DNA from: an uncultured SAR86 cluster bacterium
GTDB taxonomy: Bacteria > Pseudomonadota > Gammaproteobacteria > Magnimaribacterales > D2472
DNA length: 64,000 nucleotides
Assembly (NCBI GenBank): GCA_902602595.1
Contig: CACKRJ010000003.1
Span: forward strand, 1 to 64,000
Reading direction: 5' to 3'
Position numbers and translations under genes: made by a program. How positions within the stretch are numbered: the stretch's first letter is position 1; every line of letters starts with the position of its first letter. Below are positions 16,770 through 25,608 of this stretch, piece after piece. Below the pieces are notes generated by a model. That model was given only the letters and a program-made list of their open reading frames with translations, made no database searches and was not told the DNA's origin.

Positions 16770-19490
16770 ATGAAAACATTTTTTAATGCTCTAACACTTA
16801 ATTTAATATTTATTTTTGCAATACAAGCTTCCTTCATAGAGGACCTTCCTGAGATTAAATATGAATCGTTCAAACTTGATAACGGTCTAACAGTAATAGT
16901 CCATGAAGATAAGAAAGTTCCTATGGTTGCTGTTAATGTTTGGTACCACGTAGGCTCAAAAAATGAAAAAGTTGGAAAAACTGGTTTTGCTCATTTATTT
17001 GAACATTTAATGTTCAATGGAACTGAAAATTACAATAGTGAATATTTTGAACCTTTTGAAAAAATTGGTTCCACGGATCAAAATGGAACTACCAACTCTG
17101 ATAGAACAAACTACTTTCAAAACGTCCCAACCAATGCATTAGATTTAGCTTTATGGATGGAATCCGATCGCATGGGTCATTTATTAGGTGTAGTTGATCA
17201 AGAAAAGCTCGATGAGCAAAGAGGCGTTGTTCAAAATGAGAAACGTCAAGGAGAAAATCAACCCTATGGAAAAGCGTTTTCAAGAATAGCTGAGGCTGCT
17301 TTTCCTAATGGCCATCCCTATTCATGGTCTGTAATAGGTTCTATGGAAGACTTAGATGCAGCATCACTTGAAGATGTACAAGATTGGTTCAAAACATATT
17401 ATGGTCCAAACAATGCAGTCTTAGCTTTGGCTGGAGACATTGACCTAGAGACAGCTATTGAGAAGGTTAATAAATTCTTTGGAGATATTCCTGCAGGACC
17501 CCCTCTTGTAAAACCTGATATCTGGATTGCTAAGAGAAGCGAGGAGAAAAGAGATGTAATGTTTGATAATGTTCCACAAGCACGAATTTATAAATCCTGG
17601 AATGTTCCACCAAGAGATACAGAAGCTGCTGCCCACTTTGATTTGGCATCAAGCATCCTTGTTGGTGGAAAAAATTCTCCTCTCTACAAAGAATTAGTTT
17701 ATGAAAAGCAAATAGCAACTAACGTCTCAGCCTTTTATTATGATAGAGAGATTGCAGGAATGTTTTTTTTAATTGCGGACGTTGTTGCAGGTGAGGATCC
17801 AGCTACTGTTGAAAAAGCAATGGATGATGTTATAAATTCATTTATTAAAAAAGGTCCGAATCGAAAACTATTAGAATCTGAAAAAACGAAAGCTGTGGCT
17901 GGATTTATTAGAGGTATTCAGCGAATTGGAGGGTTTGGAGGTAAATCCGATTTATTGGCCACTTGTCAAACTTATACAGGAAATCCTGGATGCTACAGAG
18001 ATACTGCTAAATATCTTGATGAAGTTACTCCTGCAAAAATGAAAGCAACATTTGCTCAATGGATTGATGATACTGCATACATTCTTACTATTTTACCAAA
18101 TGAAAAACTTGGGGTTAATGATGAAGGCATAGATAGATCTGAAGGTGTGCCTTATCCAACAGAAAAAGTTTCTTTTGAGTTTCCAATACTCCAAACATCA
18201 ACTTTATCTAATGGTGCAAAAGTTGTCTTAGCTCAACGAACTGGGGTTCCGCTGGTTGAACTAAATTTTCAATTTAATTTTGGTTACGCACAGGAAAATA
18301 ATGACGAGCTAGGATATACAAACTTTATGATGGATATGCTAAATGAAGGCACTAAAAAATATACCTCGCTAGAATTTGATGAAGTTCTGGATTCTCTTGG
18401 ATCTAACTTAGGGTTTGGTTCTGGTCTTGATACTTCATATGCAACTGTTTCTTCACTAAAGGCGAATTTATCAGAAACTTTAGACTTAGCTAAAGAAGCA
18501 TTGATTTACCCTACTTTTCCGCAAAATGAAATTGATAGAATTAAAAAACAAACTCTTGCATCTATTGTTCAAGAAGAAAATAGGCCTGCAGCAATTGCAT
18601 ACAGAAACATTGGCAAATTACTTTACGGTGAAAATCATCCATATGGAAAACCATTAACTGGAAGTGGAATATCAGAAACTATCTCTGATATTACACGTGA
18701 TAATGTCATCGCTGTTCATAGCAGAGCCATTAATCCAGCTAATCTTACTTTTGCTGTAGCTGGAGATATTCAATTGGATGAATTGGTTGAAATTCTCGAG
18801 GATAAATTTGGAAATTGGTCTGGCAACACAAATTCAAATTTAAAGGAACTTAATAAGGTACCCCTGCCAGATGCCAGAAGGGTTTACTTGATTGATAAAC
18901 CTAATGCTCAACAATCCTATATTGTTGCTGGTCAACTGCTACCCCCATCTGCAACTGATGAAGAAATTAAAATTAGCTATATGAATTACGCAATTGGTGG
19001 AAGTTTTACTGCCAGACTCAATATGAATCTTCGAGAAGATAAAAGCTGGTCCTATGGTGTTAGAACTAGGTTATCAGATGCCAAAGGGCAAAGAGCTATG
19101 CTGGTGACAGCGCCTGTACAAACTGATAAAACCTCCGAATCTATCATAGAGATAGTCAATGAATATGCTGCCTATATAAGTACATCACCAACCACAGCAG
19201 ATGAGCTAGCTAAAGGTAAAGCATCGAAAACATTAAGGCTGCCTGGTCAATTTGAAACCCTTGGTTCCCTTAAAGGCGGGGTGTCGGATATTGTTACCTA
19301 TAACAGAGATCTAGATTACCTAAATCAATTGCCTAAATTATTAGATGAGCCATCTCTTGAGGATGTTCATGCAATGGCACAAAAGTACATTAAGCCGGAT
19401 CAATGGACGTGGCTAATAGTTGGTGACCTCAGCAAAATTGAAGAATCAATTAGAGCTTTAAATCTTGGTTCTGTTGAGGTATTGGACTGA
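16770..19490 (+). CDS. M16 family zinc peptidase (two-lobed)
   Basis: A 906-residue insulinase/pitrilysin-type protease with an N-terminal signal peptide. The inverted zinc motif HLFEH is at residues 75-79, with the third ligand in the EQRGVVQNEKRQ region about 75 residues later. The second half repeats the fold (starting near LSNGAKVVLAQRTG) without an HxxEH, as in most two-lobed M16 enzymes, and includes SYGVRTRLSD, like the R/Y substrate-binding motif. It likely degrades peptides in the periplasm. Its TGA shares a base with the ATG of the P450 gene, so the two are translationally coupled although functionally unrelated at first sight. Confidence 0.92.
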   Translation: MKTFFNALTLNLIFIFAIQASFIEDLPEIKYESFKLDNGLTVIVHEDKKVPMVAVNVWYHVGSKNEKVGKTGFAHLFEHLMFNGTENYNSEYFEPFEKIGSTDQNGTTNSDRTNYFQNVPTNALDLALWMESDRMGHLLGVVDQEKLDEQRGVVQNEKRQGENQPYGKAFSRIAEAAFPNGHPYSWSVIGSMEDLDAASLEDVQDWFKTYYGPNNAVLALAGDIDLETAIEKVNKFFGDIPAGPPLVKPDIWIAKRSEEKRDVMFDNVPQARIYKSWNVPPRDTEAAAHFDLASSILVGGKNSPLYKELVYEKQIATNVSAFYYDREIAGMFFLIADVVAGEDPATVEKAMDDVINSFIKKGPNRKLLESEKTKAVAGFIRGIQRIGGFGGKSDLLATCQTYTGNPGCYRDTAKYLDEVTPAKMKATFAQWIDDTAYILTILPNEKLGVNDEGIDRSEGVPYPTEKVSFEFPILQTSTLSNGAKVVLAQRTGVPLVELNFQFNFGYAQENNDELGYTNFMMDMLNEGTKKYTSLEFDEVLDSLGSNLGFGSGLDTSYATVSSLKANLSETLDLAKEALIYPTFPQNEIDRIKKQTLASIVQEENRPAAIAYRNIGKLLYGENHPYGKPLTGSGISETISDITRDNVIAVHSRAINPANLTFAVAGDIQLDELVEILEDKFGNWSGNTNSNLKELNKVPLPDARRVYLIDKPNAQQSYIVAGQLLPPSATDEEIKISYMNYAIGGSFTARLNMNLREDKSWSYGVRTRLSDAKGQRAMLVTAPVQTDKTSESIIEIVNEYAAYISTSPTTADELAKGKASKTLRLPGQFETLGSLKGGVSDIVTYNRDLDYLNQLPKLLDEPSLEDVHAMAQKYIKPDQWTWLIVGDLSKIEESIRALNLGSVEVLD

Positions 19491-20842
19491 TGAGCGAACC
19501 TGTATCTATAAGCAATGCTATTGCTAATAAAAAATTTAATTCAAATGCTCATCCACCTATTAATGATTTTCAATCAGATGTTAATTTCACTGATTTAGAT
19601 GTTTTTACTCAAGGGCAACCTTTTGATCACTTCAAAAAAATGCGAGAAGAAGCGCCTGTTTTTTTTCATCCTCCATTTTTAAACGATCCAGAGCCTGGCT
19701 TTTGGTCGTTAACTCGTCATGAAGACATTTTAAAGGTCTCATCCAATCCTAAGATATTCTCATCCCAAGCAGGTACTGGTACCATGATTACTCTAGGCAG
19801 TGAAGATAGAAGACATCCTAAATTATGGCGATCAGCGGTTGATCACATGTTAAATCTTGATGGAGATATGCATATCAATCTAAGGCGTGAGCACATGCCC
19901 TTCTTTAAGCCAGATTATGTATCTAATTTAAGAGTTAAAGTTCAGGCTAAAGTAACAGACTTGCTAGATGCTATTAACATCAATGAAGACTGTAATTTTG
20001 TAACCGCTTTTTCACAACAGTTGCCAATTTTTACCTTATCTGAAATTCTTGGAATTCCTGAGGCTGATAGACAAAAATTAGTTACCTGGATGGAGTTTCT
20101 TGAGTTAGCCCAGTACATTCAAGTTGAACAATTAAAAAAAGAGTTTGATGCTGAGCAGTCCAATGAACCAGTGAATACCGAGATGATCGATATGTTCAAT
20201 GCCATGGTCGATGAAATGTTTGAATATGGAAGAGATATATTAAATGCTAAAAGAAAAAATCCAGCAGAGGATTTGCTCTCTGCGATTGCAAATGCTGAAT
20301 TAGAAGGTCATCAATTGAGTCCTGAGTTCCTAGATGGTTCTTGGTTGCTCATCATTTTTGCGGGCAATGATACAACACGTAATACTCTAAGTGGTGCCAT
20401 TAAGCTGCTTACCGAAAATCCTGATCAAAAACAAAAACTCATAGACAATCCAGATCTCATGCCTAATTTCCTGCAAGAATGCATTCGAATGATTTCTCCA
20501 GTCATGCATATGCGCAGAACTACCACTTGCGAAACAGAAGTTGGTGGTCAGCTGATGGGTCCTGGTGAAAAAATTGTCATGTGGTATGGAGCTGCTAACA
20601 GAGATCCCTCTGTTTTCTCCAACCCAGATCAGTTTAATATTGAGCGTGAAAATGCTGACAAACATTTAGCATTTGGCATAGGTAGGCATACTTGCATTGG
20701 AAAACCTGTTGCTTTGATGCAGTTGGAAGAATCGTACAAACAAATTCTGACACGTTTTCCAAACATTCATATGAGTGGAAATTGGAAAGTTGCACCTAAT
20801 AACTTTGTGCATGCAATTCAAGAAATGCCAGTGAAATTTTAA
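19490..20842 (+). CDS. cytochrome P450
   Basis: A 450-residue soluble bacterial P450. The I-helix oxygen-binding motif is IIFAGNDTTRNT, the K-helix ExxR is ECIR, and the heme-thiolate loop is FGIGRHTCIG with ligand C402. It resembles CYP125/CYP142-like or terpene-type proteins in overall layout, consistent with hydroxylation of sterol, alkyl or terpenoid substrates, but the subfamily cannot be fixed by eye. Electron partners are not adjacent; a rubredoxin, not a 2Fe-2S ferredoxin, is the only small carrier in the window. It is followed after 20 bases by a hotdog thioesterase gene. Confidence 0.93.
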   Translation: MSEPVSISNAIANKKFNSNAHPPINDFQSDVNFTDLDVFTQGQPFDHFKKMREEAPVFFHPPFLNDPEPGFWSLTRHEDILKVSSNPKIFSSQAGTGTMITLGSEDRRHPKLWRSAVDHMLNLDGDMHINLRREHMPFFKPDYVSNLRVKVQAKVTDLLDAININEDCNFVTAFSQQLPIFTLSEILGIPEADRQKLVTWMEFLELAQYIQVEQLKKEFDAEQSNEPVNTEMIDMFNAMVDEMFEYGRDILNAKRKNPAEDLLSAIANAELEGHQLSPEFLDGSWLLIIFAGNDTTRNTLSGAIKLLTENPDQKQKLIDNPDLMPNFLQECIRMISPVMHMRRTTTCETEVGGQLMGPGEKIVMWYGAANRDPSVFSNPDQFNIERENADKHLAFGIGRHTCIGKPVALMQLEESYKQILTRFPNIHMSGNWKVAPNNFVHAIQEMPVKF

Positions 20843-20862
20843 TTACTATTTAAAATATCCAT

Positions 20863-21294
20863 ATGTCTAAATCAATCTGGTTTAATCCTATCTCAATTGA
20901 AGATTTCAAAGATTCATCCATCAACATGGATAAACATCTTGATATAGAAATTATAGAAATTGGTGATAATTTTATTGTTGGCAGAATGCCAGTGGTCGAA
21001 AAAACCAAACAACCATATGGAATCCTTCATGGTGGTGCTTCGTGTGTCCTAGCTGAAAGCGTTGGCAGCACAGCTGCAGCGTTAACATTAGATGGATCTA
21101 AAAAGTACCCAGTAGGCATTGAAATTAATGCTAATCATATTTCATCCCCCAAGCATGGAAATGTATTTGCTAAGGCAATGCCTCTTCATGTTGGTGGTTC
21201 AACATCAGTATGGAACATAGACATAACTGATGACCAAGGTAAGAGGGTTTGTTTTGTAAGATTCACAGCTCTACACAAAACATACCCAAAATAA
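20863..21294 (+). CDS. PaaI-type hotdog thioesterase
   Basis: A 143-residue single-hotdog acyl-CoA thioesterase. The core motif PYGILHGGASCVLAESVGS matches the HGG helix of PaaI and YbdB/EntH enzymes, where the following Glu or Asp is catalytic. It would release free acid from an aryl- or acyl-CoA in the cytoplasm. It is downstream of, and probably co-transcribed with, the P450 gene. A terminator-like hairpin at 21298-21320 closes the unit. Confidence 0.88.
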   Translation: MSKSIWFNPISIEDFKDSSINMDKHLDIEIIEIGDNFIVGRMPVVEKTKQPYGILHGGASCVLAESVGSTAAALTLDGSKKYPVGIEINANHISSPKHGNVFAKAMPLHVGGSTSVWNIDITDDQGKRVCFVRFTALHKTYPK

Positions 21295-21297
21295 ATT

Positions 21298-21320
21298 GGC
21301 CCCAAAAAAAATTTGAGGCC
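21298..21320. terminator. hairpin terminator between convergent genes
   Basis: GGCCCCAAA at 21298-21306 and TTTGAGGCC at 21312-21320 form a 9-bp stem with one C/A mismatch and a 5-base A loop. It sits between the thioesterase gene (+) and the NTF2-like gene (-), and could serve both. Neither side has a long T run. Confidence 0.55.
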
Positions 21321-21332
21321 TGAAAATATTAA

Positions 21333-21815
21333 TTAATCTTCAAAATCTGAAGCAACGGTAATATGAACTCCACCAAATTGTGCTGGAGAGTAATGTTGTG
21401 TCTTCACAACCCATTTTCCACTTTCTTTTACCCAATTTTGAGTAACTCTAGTTCTATAATCAGAGGTTTGGTCTCCATTTCTTGCAACGCCTTCATAGTA
21501 AAATCTTACATAGACAACATCATCAGCTATCTCAGAAAACTCAGGGTAGTAGGTATTCAAAGATCCGCTTTGACCACTTGCTTTCCATTGAGCTGCAGAA
21601 GTTTTGGCTAGAGCTTTATGAAAGCTCCCATCGGAATTTGTATTGTATGTTCCTGCTGCGCTTTCCATCGCAGCAACAGTATCCCAATCCTGGTTAACTC
21701 TTGCATCAAAGTATTTATTAAATGCAACAGCAACTTCTTTTTCTGCTTTAGTATGATTATCTGCCTGGATCGATACTATAAAAAATAAACACATTAAAAT
21801 TGATAATTTTTTCAT
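21333..21815 (-). CDS. secreted NTF2/SnoaL-like protein
   Basis: A 160-residue protein with a signal peptide (about residues 1-18, SIQADN) and an NTF2-like fold (DUF4440/SnoaL type) recognised from the pattern FNKYFDARVNQDWDTVAAM and the C-terminal YRTRVTQNWVKESGKWVVKTQHYSP. Members bind small ligands in a cone-shaped pocket, and some are enzymes. It stands alone between a convergent gene and a 168-base gap without clear features. Function unknown. Confidence 0.75.
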   Translation of the reverse strand: MKKLSILMCLFFIVSIQADNHTKAEKEVAVAFNKYFDARVNQDWDTVAAMESAAGTYNTNSDGSFHKALAKTSAAQWKASGQSGSLNTYYPEFSEIADDVVYVRFYYEGVARNGDQTSDYRTRVTQNWVKESGKWVVKTQHYSPAQFGGVHITVASDFED

Positions 21816-21983
21816 ATGAGACTCCTTAATTAAAAGTTAATAATAGCATTACAAATTAAAAGATTTTTATTAGTTTAAATTTTCTTCGATATCTCAACCT
21901 GCTCTCTACAAGTTCTATTCAAAATATATTTAATTCCATAGATAGTTATCTATAGAACGATTCAGAAGTTAATTAGTTACAAA

Positions 21984-22352
21984 CTAATTTATATCTAGCG
22001 CGTATTCTCTCAGAATTTTTAAAGGTACTAATTCTAAGGTTTTCTCATGAGTCTTGGTAAGGTAAATCTTTGGAGCGCAGTTAGCTTCATAGGCTTCAAC
22101 CCATCTAGGTGCACATAAACACCAATCATCGCCCTCCTTTAAACCAGGGAAGCCATACTCAGGCATAGGAGTTGATAGGTCATTGCCTTGAGCTTTAGAA
22201 AAAGCCAAAAACTCGTCAGTCATATGAGCGCAGACTGTATGGATGCCATGGTCTTGATCCATCGTCTCGCAAGATCCTGAACGCGTGAATCCAGTCATAG
22301 GGTTTTCACAACAGATTGGTAATGGCTCACCGAATACATTTAATTGATTCAT
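21984..22352 (-). CDS. DUF2237 family protein
   Basis: A 122-residue cysteine-containing protein matching DUF2237 from its conserved stretches: NVFGEPLPICCENPMTGF, then CETMDQDHGIHTVCAHMTDEFL, then GLKEGDDWCLCAPRWVEA. Members are common in proteobacteria and are of unknown function; the conserved Cys/His content suggests metal or redox chemistry, which is unproven. It lies 7 bases after the MBL-fold gene on the same strand. Confidence 0.88.
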   Translation of the reverse strand: MNQLNVFGEPLPICCENPMTGFTRSGSCETMDQDHGIHTVCAHMTDEFLAFSKAQGNDLSTPMPEYGFPGLKEGDDWCLCAPRWVEAYEANCAPKIYLTKTHEKTLELVPLKILREYALDIN

Positions 22353-22359
22353 GGATTAA

Positions 22360-23355
22360 TTATAAGGCTAATTTAGTGAGTTGAAGAATCTCTCCAGGCT
22401 TCGGTGATCTAAAAAAATCTGGTTTTAGATTCAACTTTTTGAGTTCTTGTTCTAATCGTTTAGGAGGTTCTAATACAGGTTCATCGGTGAGTGAAAAAGT
22501 TCCCCAATGCATTCCAAAAGACTGGGAAGTCTTTAGATCCAAAGCAATTTGGACTGCTTCCTCTGGATTTACATGTGAATCTTTCATAAACCATCTCGGA
22601 TCGTAAGCTCCAATAGGTATAAAAGAATAGTCTGGTGCTCCTAAACGCTCATAGGTGGTTTTAAAATCGCTGGAATACCCTGTATCACCTGCATGGTATA
22701 AGGCTAAATCATTTGATTTTATGAACCAGCCACCCCATAAGCTTTTATTGCGATCAAAAAGGCCTCGCTTTGACCAATGCTGAACGGGTGTAAAGTGAAA
22801 TGAAGTATCACTATGACTAAATATATCCCACCACTTCATCTCATACACATTTTTAATACCAGATCTAGTTAGCCTTTTACCATCTCCTACAGGCACTAAG
22901 AAAATAGTTTCAGGATTAAGCTTGTATAGTTTTTTTAAAGACCAAATATCAAAATGATCATAGTGATTATGACTCACAACAACAATATCTATTCTAGGTA
23001 AATCATTAAGATTCATCACTGGCGGAATCATTCTTTTAGGCCCAGCAAATCCAAAGGGTGATGCGCGCTTGGAAAAAATTGGATCAGTCAGAATATTAAT
23101 ATCACCATTATTGATTAAAAAAGTTGCATGGCCTATCCAAACGGCATATTTCGTTTGATCAGTCGATAACGACTGCCATTCATTTGAAGTTTTAATAGCT
23201 ACCCTTTTGGGACCTTTTTCACCATCAAGTACCCAGGTCATTAACTGGCCAAAAGTTTTGCCATTTTGTTGATCATTGGTATTTTTATAAGTTTGCGCAT
23301 AAGCAAGACTCGAACAAAAATAAGCAATAACGATTAACGCCGAAAAATATTTCAT
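22360..23355 (-). CDS. MBL-fold metallohydrolase, NAPE-PLD/UlaG-like, exported
   Basis: A 331-residue metallo-beta-lactamase fold protein. I start it at the ATG at 23355 because a signal peptide follows at once (MKYFSALIVIAYFCSSLAYA); the longer frame to 23460 would run into the upstream gene. Metal motifs: VVSHNHYDHFD, YHAGDTGYS, and a late GMHWGTFSL. The layout resembles N-acyl-phosphatidylethanolamine phospholipase D and related lipases, so it may cleave phospholipid-like or phosphodiester substrates in the periplasm. It starts 13 bases after the DUF3604 gene, so the pair is likely co-transcribed. Confidence 0.87.
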   Translation of the reverse strand: MKYFSALIVIAYFCSSLAYAQTYKNTNDQQNGKTFGQLMTWVLDGEKGPKRVAIKTSNEWQSLSTDQTKYAVWIGHATFLINNGDINILTDPIFSKRASPFGFAGPKRMIPPVMNLNDLPRIDIVVVSHNHYDHFDIWSLKKLYKLNPETIFLVPVGDGKRLTRSGIKNVYEMKWWDIFSHSDTSFHFTPVQHWSKRGLFDRNKSLWGGWFIKSNDLALYHAGDTGYSSDFKTTYERLGAPDYSFIPIGAYDPRWFMKDSHVNPEEAVQIALDLKTSQSFGMHWGTFSLTDEPVLEPPKRLEQELKKLNLKPDFFRSPKPGEILQLTKLAL

Positions 23356-23368
23356 CTTATCTAAGTTT

Positions 23369-25372
23369 TTAGGGTATGTAGTGAATGGGTGATGACCAAA
23401 CACGCTCTTGAATTGTTTTATGCATGTCAGATCTTGGTTCAACATTGTTTCTAATAGCATCCCAAGTGCTCCATCTGCAAGTAGGATTCTCCAGTGCTCT
23501 TACATAATAAAAAGCTCTCTGCTCAAATTTGAAGGTTGGATCAGTCCAAAATGTTTTTAGTTCAGCTGCTCCAACATCTTGAGAAAATTCGCAATTAGAA
23601 ATATCAACCTTGGCATTATTATCTGGACATAGGTAAGTATCTGGATCAGGTACTCCTCCATCAGAACATGCGACATCAAATACCTGCTCCTGTGGATCAC
23701 CATTATTATCTACATATCCTTTAATAATTTGCACTCTCTGCAAAGGTGCCGTAAAAGCATCCCTTACAGCCCATACAAAGAAACTAGGTGTTTGCTGATC
23801 AATACCATCTAGATCCGCTCCCATTGTTTCAGCGTTGGTATATAAGTATTCAATTAAATCATTGTCGTTGATTTTATCTTTGTATAAATCATAGCCAGCA
23901 AAAAATCTCACTGTCATTCTGGGTCCAGATGTTGCAAATGATTCTTTGCGTCTAAAAGCGTCATAAATACTATTCCTCGTATTTTCTTCAGCCCATACGC
24001 CAGCAAGACCAGCTGCACCCCATGTAATTGCAGATGAATTCATATATTTATTACCATCAACTTCTTCAAACGATTGATCTGATTCAAGCATAGCTGGATC
24101 GGTAACGGGAATAGAACCCCTTAGGGCAGCGCTAGAATCTAATAAGCCTATTTTAGAAAAGAAATTATCTTCTTCTTGAGAAGAAGCAGCAGTATGAGTA
24201 TCACTAGAGCCAATAAATCCAAATTTATATGGATTAAAGTCATCTTTTTGTTCCATTTTAATACCCTCTAACAATGCATCTCGAACATAGCTTCCTTTGG
24301 GCTCCGAAAAACTTTGAGTTGCAACTTTGTATGGCATGATCTCAAAATCTGCCCATTCATCATTTGTAGAAAGCGCTGGATGAGTATCTGAAGTTCCTTT
24401 TACTTGAGTTATTTCAACTATCGGTTCATTTCGCATTCTTAGTTGAGCATATTCTTTGGTGAATGGTTTACCAAAAGAATCTTTTAAGGCAAACATAAAA
24501 CCATCAGATCCATTTGAATTATGCGGAATCGCTAAACTCTCAATGCCGTCTTCTCTTAATCTATCCATCCATTGCCATAAACCTTCAGGATCATTCGAAT
24601 TGGCTCTACTATAAGGCACTGAAGGAATACGATTACCATCTCCTCTAAAAATTACATTTCTATGAAGATTGCCCATGTCAGGAGTTGATGCGGTATATTC
24701 ATAACCAATAAAAGTTGTAAAATTTCCAGGATCGTTATGCCTTTGCGCGGCACCAACCGTATCAGCCCATGCCCTTCGGCTTACACTATCTACGTATCTA
24801 ATATCAAGCTTTTGCTCTCTTAAAGCAGTTACAGTATTTATTAAAAAACCTCCAAAAGCCTCTGTTCTTCGAGGGATGGTTGAGATATTTAAATTTTCAG
24901 GACTATTAATGTCATTAACTTGAATGCTAGATGGAGCTTCATAATATGGTGTCCCTGGAGTTGCTGCCTCCTCAACATGTCCTAAAAAAGTTCCATGATC
25001 AGTCACGCCATAAAAATCTAGAGGCCTATCCAAACTGATATCAAAACCCGCTGGATGCTTAATAGATTTTCCCTTAGCGAACTCGTATGCATCATCAGGT
25101 GTTGCCAAAGTACCAAAAATATAAGCATCGAATGAATAAGTGGTATGAACATGCAAATCACCAAATAAAGGTATCCTAGATGAACTGAGTTTTGGATCCA
25201 TGTTCATGTATGGGTCTATGGCTTGAGAATCCCAGTCAATGGGCTGCTGACTCGCAAGACCTACTCTAGCACCTGCTATATTCAAAAAACTGTCAGACTC
25301 AATCTCTTCGATAGGTTCTGAGCAGCTAATAATTGCTAAAAAGATGAATAATAAACCTAAATTTTTATACAT
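23369..25372 (-). CDS. DUF3604 family lipoprotein
   Basis: A 667-residue exported protein with a lipoprotein-like leader (IISC, Cys about residue 17). It shows the PHP-like metal motif DLHVHTTYSFDAYIFGT and the later VTDHGTFLGH and FIGSSDTHTA, all characteristic of DUF3604. The family is widespread in marine bacteria, has a phosphoesterase-like fold, and its substrate is unknown. It is first in a minus-strand set with the MBL hydrolase and the DUF2237 gene, which supports a lipid or phosphodiester role. Confidence 0.88.
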   Translation of the reverse strand: MYKNLGLLFIFLAIISCSEPIEEIESDSFLNIAGARVGLASQQPIDWDSQAIDPYMNMDPKLSSSRIPLFGDLHVHTTYSFDAYIFGTLATPDDAYEFAKGKSIKHPAGFDISLDRPLDFYGVTDHGTFLGHVEEAATPGTPYYEAPSSIQVNDINSPENLNISTIPRRTEAFGGFLINTVTALREQKLDIRYVDSVSRRAWADTVGAAQRHNDPGNFTTFIGYEYTASTPDMGNLHRNVIFRGDGNRIPSVPYSRANSNDPEGLWQWMDRLREDGIESLAIPHNSNGSDGFMFALKDSFGKPFTKEYAQLRMRNEPIVEITQVKGTSDTHPALSTNDEWADFEIMPYKVATQSFSEPKGSYVRDALLEGIKMEQKDDFNPYKFGFIGSSDTHTAASSQEEDNFFSKIGLLDSSAALRGSIPVTDPAMLESDQSFEEVDGNKYMNSSAITWGAAGLAGVWAEENTRNSIYDAFRRKESFATSGPRMTVRFFAGYDLYKDKINDNDLIEYLYTNAETMGADLDGIDQQTPSFFVWAVRDAFTAPLQRVQIIKGYVDNNGDPQEQVFDVACSDGGVPDPDTYLCPDNNAKVDISNCEFSQDVGAAELKTFWTDPTFKFEQRAFYYVRALENPTCRWSTWDAIRNNVEPRSDMHKTIQERVWSSPIHYIP

Positions 25373-25519
25373 ATTGATTTCATAAATGTATGTTTAACCC
25401 ATTATGTTGACCTTCTCTTAAATGTTCAAGGCTCATAGAATTATTTCAAATGTATTCTTTAGATAATATGAAATTAAGGAATATGTTTAAAAAATTTCAA
25501 TTATAATCTTTATACAAAT

Positions 25520-25596
25520 GCGCCCGTAGCTCAGCTGGATAGAGTACTTGGCTTCGAACCAAGGGGTCGGGAGTTCGAATCTCTCCGGGCGTGCCA
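25520..25596 (+). tRNA. tRNA-Arg (anticodon TCG)
   Basis: A 77-base tRNA with encoded CCA, identical to the tRNA-Arg at 13525 except at three positions: anticodon base 34 (T instead of A), base 70 (C instead of T) and base 72 (T instead of C). The anticodon loop is CTTCGAA, so it should read CGA/CGG. The acceptor stem has a G1:U72 wobble but a normal G3:C70. It is clearly a duplicate of the ACG gene that diverged. TATAAT at 25502-25507 could be a -10 box. Confidence 0.96.
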
Positions 25597-25608
25597 AAGA
25601 AAAATAAT

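Noticed and set aside
25591-25608. GTG start for gamma-glutamyltransferase at 25591
   Set aside because: It lies inside the 3' end of tRNA-Arg; ATG 25609 is followed directly by a signal peptide.
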